A stretch of DNA of 64,000 bases from Pseudomonas sp. URMO17WK12:I11 (GTDB lineage: Bacteria > Pseudomonadota > Gammaproteobacteria > Pseudomonadales > Pseudomonadaceae). A program made the position numbers and the translations under genes. Shown here one piece after another: positions 60,888-64,000 of the stretch (positions within the stretch are counted from its first letter, which is position 1; each line of letters starts with the position of its first letter). The notes below the pieces were generated by a model. It saw only the letters and a program-made list of their open reading frames with translations, had not been told where the DNA came from and searched no databases. The DNA lies in assembly GCF_007677725.1 (NCBI RefSeq), contig NZ_VEDF01000008.1, positions 1 to 64,000 on the forward strand, written 5' to 3'.

Positions 60888-60960
60888 CGGCGGGCGTCGC
60901 TGGCGTTGGGCGTGCGGTGCCTGTGCGAACGGGCGCCGCCTGGGCCGAATGACGGGCATT

Positions 60961-60986
60961 AAAAAGCCGGCTTGTGGCCGGCTTCT
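60961..60986 (-). terminator. Terminator of the CI-like repressor gene
   Basis: AAGCCGGC (60964-60971) and GCCGGCTT (60977-60984) form an 8-bp stem. On the minus strand a T5 run follows, so it serves the minus-strand gene at 61186. The 298-bp gap to the receptor gene holds nothing else clear. Confidence 0.75.
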
Positions 60987-61185
60987 CGGGGACGTTTCCG
61001 ACTAATTTATGGTAAGTCGCAACCGCCTTAACGGGGTGGCCTGAAGGCCTGAAAGAGATGGCTGACGGTCGTGTGGAGCGTCGCCGAGCCCTCTGCAACG
61101 CGGCTTGCGCCGGGCGGGGCTGAATGTGCCGGGTAGCATACAAGGGCCAGCGCGCGATGCCCAGCAAAAAATGGCATCGGCCGGC

Positions 61186-61884
61186 TTAGCCTGGGCGACG
61201 CTGGCGATAATGGGACCAATGGAACACCCACCCCAGCACCTGCAGTTTTTGCGCACGCCGTTGCAGCGGGGTATAGCGCTCGATCGCCTCGCGCCGGCTG
61301 TGGCTGTGCAGGCACAGGCTGTCGCGGTGGCCGACGCTCAGGCTGTTCACCCGCAGCCTGCCGTTGTGCAGCAGCGCGTAGATCTCGCCATCGACTACCT
61401 GGGTGTAGCTGAGGTCGATCGCCAGTACCGCATCGCGAGGGATCCACGGCTGCATGTTGGCGGCAGGCATCATCATGCAGATGGCCTGGTCCAGCGGCAC
61501 GGCCAATGTCTGCAGTGCCCGTTGCGGCATCGCCAGGTGATGATCGGCCACTGCGCTCAACTCGCCATGGTGCAGCTCATGCAGCGGCACGTGCACCAGG
61601 GGCTCGGGCGGCTGTTCAGGCGTCCCGAATGCCGGCACGGGGGACGCCTGTGGCGCATACAGGTGCAGAAACGAGCGCGGGTGCTTGGGCCCTTCGCCGG
61701 TCTGCAGCCAGCGCCGGTGAACGCCGAACAACTCGGCCAGTTCACCAACCCGTGCCATCGGCACACCACGGCTAAACCAGTTGTTGACGTGCTGCGAGGT
61801 GACCCCGCGCTGCACGGCAAAATCAGCGGGCGTCAGGCCACATTCCTTCAGAAGCGCTTTGAGGCGGTCGCCGGATCTATTCAT
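61186..61884 (-). CDS. Orphan CI/LexA-like repressor with inactive S24 domain
   Basis: A 232-residue protein with an N-terminal HTH (LTPADFAVQRGVTSQHVNNWFSRG, ~18-41) and a C-terminal S24-like domain. Where the catalytic Ser (SMxP) is expected the sequence is ANMQPWIP, and where the Lys (VKRL) is expected it is RVNSL, so self-cleavage is not expected. No phage genes surround it. ATG 61884 (MNRSGDRLKALL) is used; a TACACT ends 9 nt before it and there is no clear Shine-Dalgarno, so the transcript may be nearly leaderless. Confidence 0.75.
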   Translation of the reverse strand: MNRSGDRLKALLKECGLTPADFAVQRGVTSQHVNNWFSRGVPMARVGELAELFGVHRRWLQTGEGPKHPRSFLHLYAPQASPVPAFGTPEQPPEPLVHVPLHELHHGELSAVADHHLAMPQRALQTLAVPLDQAICMMMPAANMQPWIPRDAVLAIDLSYTQVVDGEIYALLHNGRLRVNSLSVGHRDSLCLHSHSRREAIERYTPLQRRAQKLQVLGWVFHWSHYRQRRPG

Positions 61885-62012
61885 GCAATGCAGTGTAGCG
61901 GCCGAGTGCCAGCAAGGAAATGAACGAGGCGTTGATGCAATCGGTAGGAAAAATACCGGCTTGTAGGACGAAGATGTAGGAAGTTGTAGGGTTTTTCGAT
62001 AAACAGCTAGCC

Positions 62013-62042
62013 AAAAAAAACCCCGCCGCGGCGGGGTTTTCG
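62013..62042 (-). terminator. Intrinsic terminator after ppa
   Basis: AAAACCCCGCC and GGCGGGGTTTT (62017-62040) form a perfect stem; on the minus strand it ends in a run of T. It terminates the ppa transcript. Confidence 0.93.
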
Positions 62043-62051
62043 ACAGCGGTA

Positions 62052-62579
62052 TCAGCCCTTGTAGGCTGCGACCGACTTGGTGATCGCAGCGCGGGCGGCG
62101 TCGGCGCCGTCCCAGCCTTCGATCTTGACCCACTTGCCCTTCTCGAGGTCTTTGTAGTTCGCGAAGAAGTGCTCGATCTGCTGGATCAGCAGAGGCGGCA
62201 AGTCGGTGTATTCCTTCACGTCCACGTACAGCTGGCTCAGCTTGTCGTGGGGAACAGCGATGACCTTGGCATCACCGCCGCCATCGTCGGTCATGTTCAG
62301 CACGCCGACTGGACGGGCACGGATCACCGAGCCTGGAGCGACCGGGTATGGGGTGACGACCAGCACGTCCAGCGGATCAGCGTCGTCGGCCAGGGTGTTG
62401 GGGATGAAGCCGTAGTTGGCCGGGTAGAACATCGGGGTGGCCATGAAGCGGTCGACGAACAGGGTGTCGCTGTCCTTGTCGATTTCGTACTTGATCGGCG
62501 CGTGGTTGGCCGGGATCTCGATGGCGACGTAGATGTCGTTCGGCAGGTCTTTGCCCGCCGGAATCTTGCTGTAGCTCAT
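62052..62579 (-). CDS. ppa: Inorganic pyrophosphatase
   Basis: A 175-residue family I enzyme that hydrolyses pyrophosphate. Metal-binding residues are in EIPANHAPIKYEIDKDS and the signature DDADPLDVLV (~residues 65-75). Full length; ATG 62579. Confidence 0.97.
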   Translation of the reverse strand: MSYSKIPAGKDLPNDIYVAIEIPANHAPIKYEIDKDSDTLFVDRFMATPMFYPANYGFIPNTLADDADPLDVLVVTPYPVAPGSVIRARPVGVLNMTDDGGGDAKVIAVPHDKLSQLYVDVKEYTDLPPLLIQQIEHFFANYKDLEKGKWVKIEGWDGADAARAAITKSVAAYKG

Positions 62580-62672
62580 TGGGCAGTGTCCCCGTGTCTG
62601 ATCGAAAAAGTGGCGGCGATTATAGGCATATTCCGCCAGCCCATGCCACGCCTGGCCTGATGTGTCGGCGCA

Positions 62673-63488
62673 TCAGGCGTGGCTTGCGCGATAGTCCGGG
62701 TGTTCGGCCTGTAATTGCGTCAGACGCGTCAGCGGGTCTTGCCGGTAGAACAGCGCCAGCTGCTGGTACACCTGTGGATAAGCCTGCTGCAGCAGGTCGG
62801 GTGCGCTGAAGAAATACTCGCTGGTGACGGCGAAGAACTCTGCCGGGTTTTCCGCAGCATAGGGATCGATGGCAGTCTGCGCGTCGGGGTTGGCGTCCAG
62901 CTGCCGGTTGAGGTCGTCGTAGGCGTGCTGCATGGCTTCGGCCCAGTGTTCGACGCGCATCTCTGGGTGCAGCGGCGGCAGGCCGTTGGCGTCGCCATTG
63001 AGCATGTCGAGTTTGTGCGCCAGCTCGTGGATCACCAGGTTGTAGGCCTCCCAGCCGCCACTGGCCAATACGCCGGCCCAGGCCAGGATGATTGGCCCCT
63101 GCTGCCAGGCCTCGCCGCTGTGCTCACCATCCCAGGCATGTTCCACGCCGCTGGCATCGCGGTGGCGCTGTGGGCTCTTGAAGTCATCGGGGTACAGGAT
63201 GATTTCGTGAAAGCCCTGGTACCAGTTCAGCTCGCCCAGGTGCAGCAACGGCAGTTGTGCCTGGGCGGCGAGGAACAGGCGCTGGATATCGTCGAGCTCG
63301 ACGCCCGGCAGGGTGGTCAGGTGCTTGTCGAGCAAGAACAAGATGCACGCCTCGCGCAGCCAGTGGTCTTCTTCGGCGCTGATACCGTCGAGCATCGGCA
63401 GGCGCTCGCGCACCGCCCGCCATTGCTGCGGGGTGATCGGATAGCGCGCCAGGGTGCGTTTGCGCCGCCATGCGCTGAACGACCACAT
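62673..63488 (-). CDS. mtfA: Zinc metallopeptidase MtfA
   Basis: A 271-residue cytoplasmic aminopeptidase of the MtfA family with the HExxH zinc motif in VIHELAHKLD (about residue 153). In E. coli MtfA binds the repressor Mlc and affects the PTS. Acidic residues downstream (EFFAVTSEYFF) supply the third ligand. It is 7 bp from the dedA gene, on the same strand. Confidence 0.92.
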   Translation of the reverse strand: MWSFSAWRRKRTLARYPITPQQWRAVRERLPMLDGISAEEDHWLREACILFLLDKHLTTLPGVELDDIQRLFLAAQAQLPLLHLGELNWYQGFHEIILYPDDFKSPQRHRDASGVEHAWDGEHSGEAWQQGPIILAWAGVLASGGWEAYNLVIHELAHKLDMLNGDANGLPPLHPEMRVEHWAEAMQHAYDDLNRQLDANPDAQTAIDPYAAENPAEFFAVTSEYFFSAPDLLQQAYPQVYQQLALFYRQDPLTRLTQLQAEHPDYRASHA

Positions 63489-63495
63489 GGGGCGG

Positions 63496-64000
63496 TCAGT
63501 GCGCCTTGGCGGTGCGGCCGAAGCGGCTGCGCAGCAAACCCAGGATCATCGGCACCAACGACAGCACGATGATGGCCACCACCATCAGCGACAGGTGCTG
63601 CTTGATGAATGGCACGTTGCCGAAGAAGTAGCCCAGCGTCACCAGACCACCGACCCACAGCAGCGAACCGGCCACGCTGAAGCCCAGGAAGCGCGGGTAG
63701 TGCATGTGGGCGATACCGGCCACGAACGGCGCGAAGGTGCGCAGGATGGGCAGGAACCGCGCCATGGTCACGGTCTTGCCGCCGTGGCGTTCGTAGAAGT
63801 CGTGGGTGCGCTGCAGGTAGTCGCGGCGGAAGATCTTCGAGTTGGGGTTGTTGAACAGTTTCTCGCCCGTGGTACGGCCGATCACATAGTTGGTGCTGTC
63901 GCCCAGGATGGCGGCGGCCATCAGCAGGCCGGCCAGCAGTACCGGGTCCATGCCGCCACCGGCTGCGACGGCGCCGGCGATGAACAGCAACGAGTCACCC
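63496..64000 (-). CDS. DedA family membrane protein (5' end missing)
   Basis: At least 168 residues of a DedA-type flippase-like protein; the frame runs off the window edge. The entering sequence reads GDSLLFIAGAVAA, the end of the conserved LPGDS motif. RFLPILRTFAPFVAG and NVPFIKQHL are family marks. DedA proteins recycle undecaprenyl phosphate or lipids at the inner membrane. Confidence 0.9.
   Translation of the reverse strand, partial: GDSLLFIAGAVAAGGGMDPVLLAGLLMAAAILGDSTNYVIGRTTGEKLFNNPNSKIFRRDYLQRTHDFYERHGGKTVTMARFLPILRTFAPFVAGIAHMHYPRFLGFSVAGSLLWVGGLVTLGYFFGNVPFIKQHLSLMVVAIIVLSLVPMILGLLRSRFGRTAKAH

Noticed and set aside
61186..61884. Remnant prophage
   Set aside because: The CI-like gene is flanked by siderophore and housekeeping genes; no integrase, structural gene or attachment repeat was seen.

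Overview
The window is chromosomal DNA from a gamma-proteobacterium of the genus Pseudomonas, most likely the P. putida group. The evidence is the GC-rich coding sequence, the complete S10-spc-alpha ribosomal cluster followed by katA, an FtnA-type ferritin gene, uvrA, an MFS gene and ssb, and the later blocks (oprG with a zinc-starvation type ABC operon; nrdR-ribD-ribC-ribBX-ribH-nusB-thiL-pgpA-ribA; dxs-ispA-xseB) in the order known from Pseudomonas. Nothing looks like a prophage, genomic island, insertion sequence or CRISPR array. The non-coding repeats are one inverted pair and one single copy of the same REP-type element.

Layout. Bases 1-13970 hold the 3' end of tuf and then the whole ribosomal supercluster from rpsJ to rplQ, including secY and rpoA. 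Two internal gaps (before rpsH and before rpsM) each contain a perfect 11-bp hairpin abutting a good sigma70-type promoter, so the cluster probably runs as three promoter-headed segments. Bases 14000-21200 hold katA with an OxyR-type promoter architecture, ftnA, uvrA (opposite strand), a YajR-like MFS transporter and ssb. Bases 21250-30560 form a compact selenium module: a selenocysteine-containing, Tat-exported formate dehydrogenase (fdnG with an in-frame UGA and SECIS hairpin, fdnH, fdnI), its accessory factor fdhE, and the decoding machinery selA, selB and selC (tRNA-Sec). Only selD is absent from the window.

Bases 30570-36100 hold an asparaginase, an amino-acid:cation symporter, a divergent HTH regulator and a tandem pair of sugar-nucleotide SDR genes, the first of which has lost its catalytic dyad. 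Bases 36170-40120 hold oprG with an Anr-type site, then a four-gene operon (ZrgA-like His-rich protein, ABC ATPase, FtsX-like permease, DUF3299 protein) probably serving zinc. Bases 40200-42620 hold small housekeeping genes (a CnoX-like thioredoxin, a methyltransferase, a YbaY-type lipoprotein). Bases 42670-51080 are the riboflavin/NusB/thiamine/phospholipid cluster, in which RibBX has a degenerate GTP cyclohydrolase domain that is covered by a separate RibA. Bases 51140-55420 hold a REP, dxs-ispA-xseB and a second DHBP synthase gene (ribB) behind an FMN riboswitch. Bases 55500-60890 are an iron-uptake unit: an esterase, a PfeRS-like two-component system and a divergent TonB-dependent siderophore receptor, with two Fur-like sites. 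The window ends with an orphan CI/LexA-like repressor whose catalytic Ser and Lys are both replaced, then ppa, mtfA and a truncated dedA gene.

Most of the window is well-understood core genome. The observations most worth checking are the pair of mutually exclusive hairpins in the selA leader, one with SECIS-like topology; the dead-dyad SDR protein; the repeated hairpin/promoter design that subdivides the ribosomal cluster; and the catalytically dead CI-like repressor.
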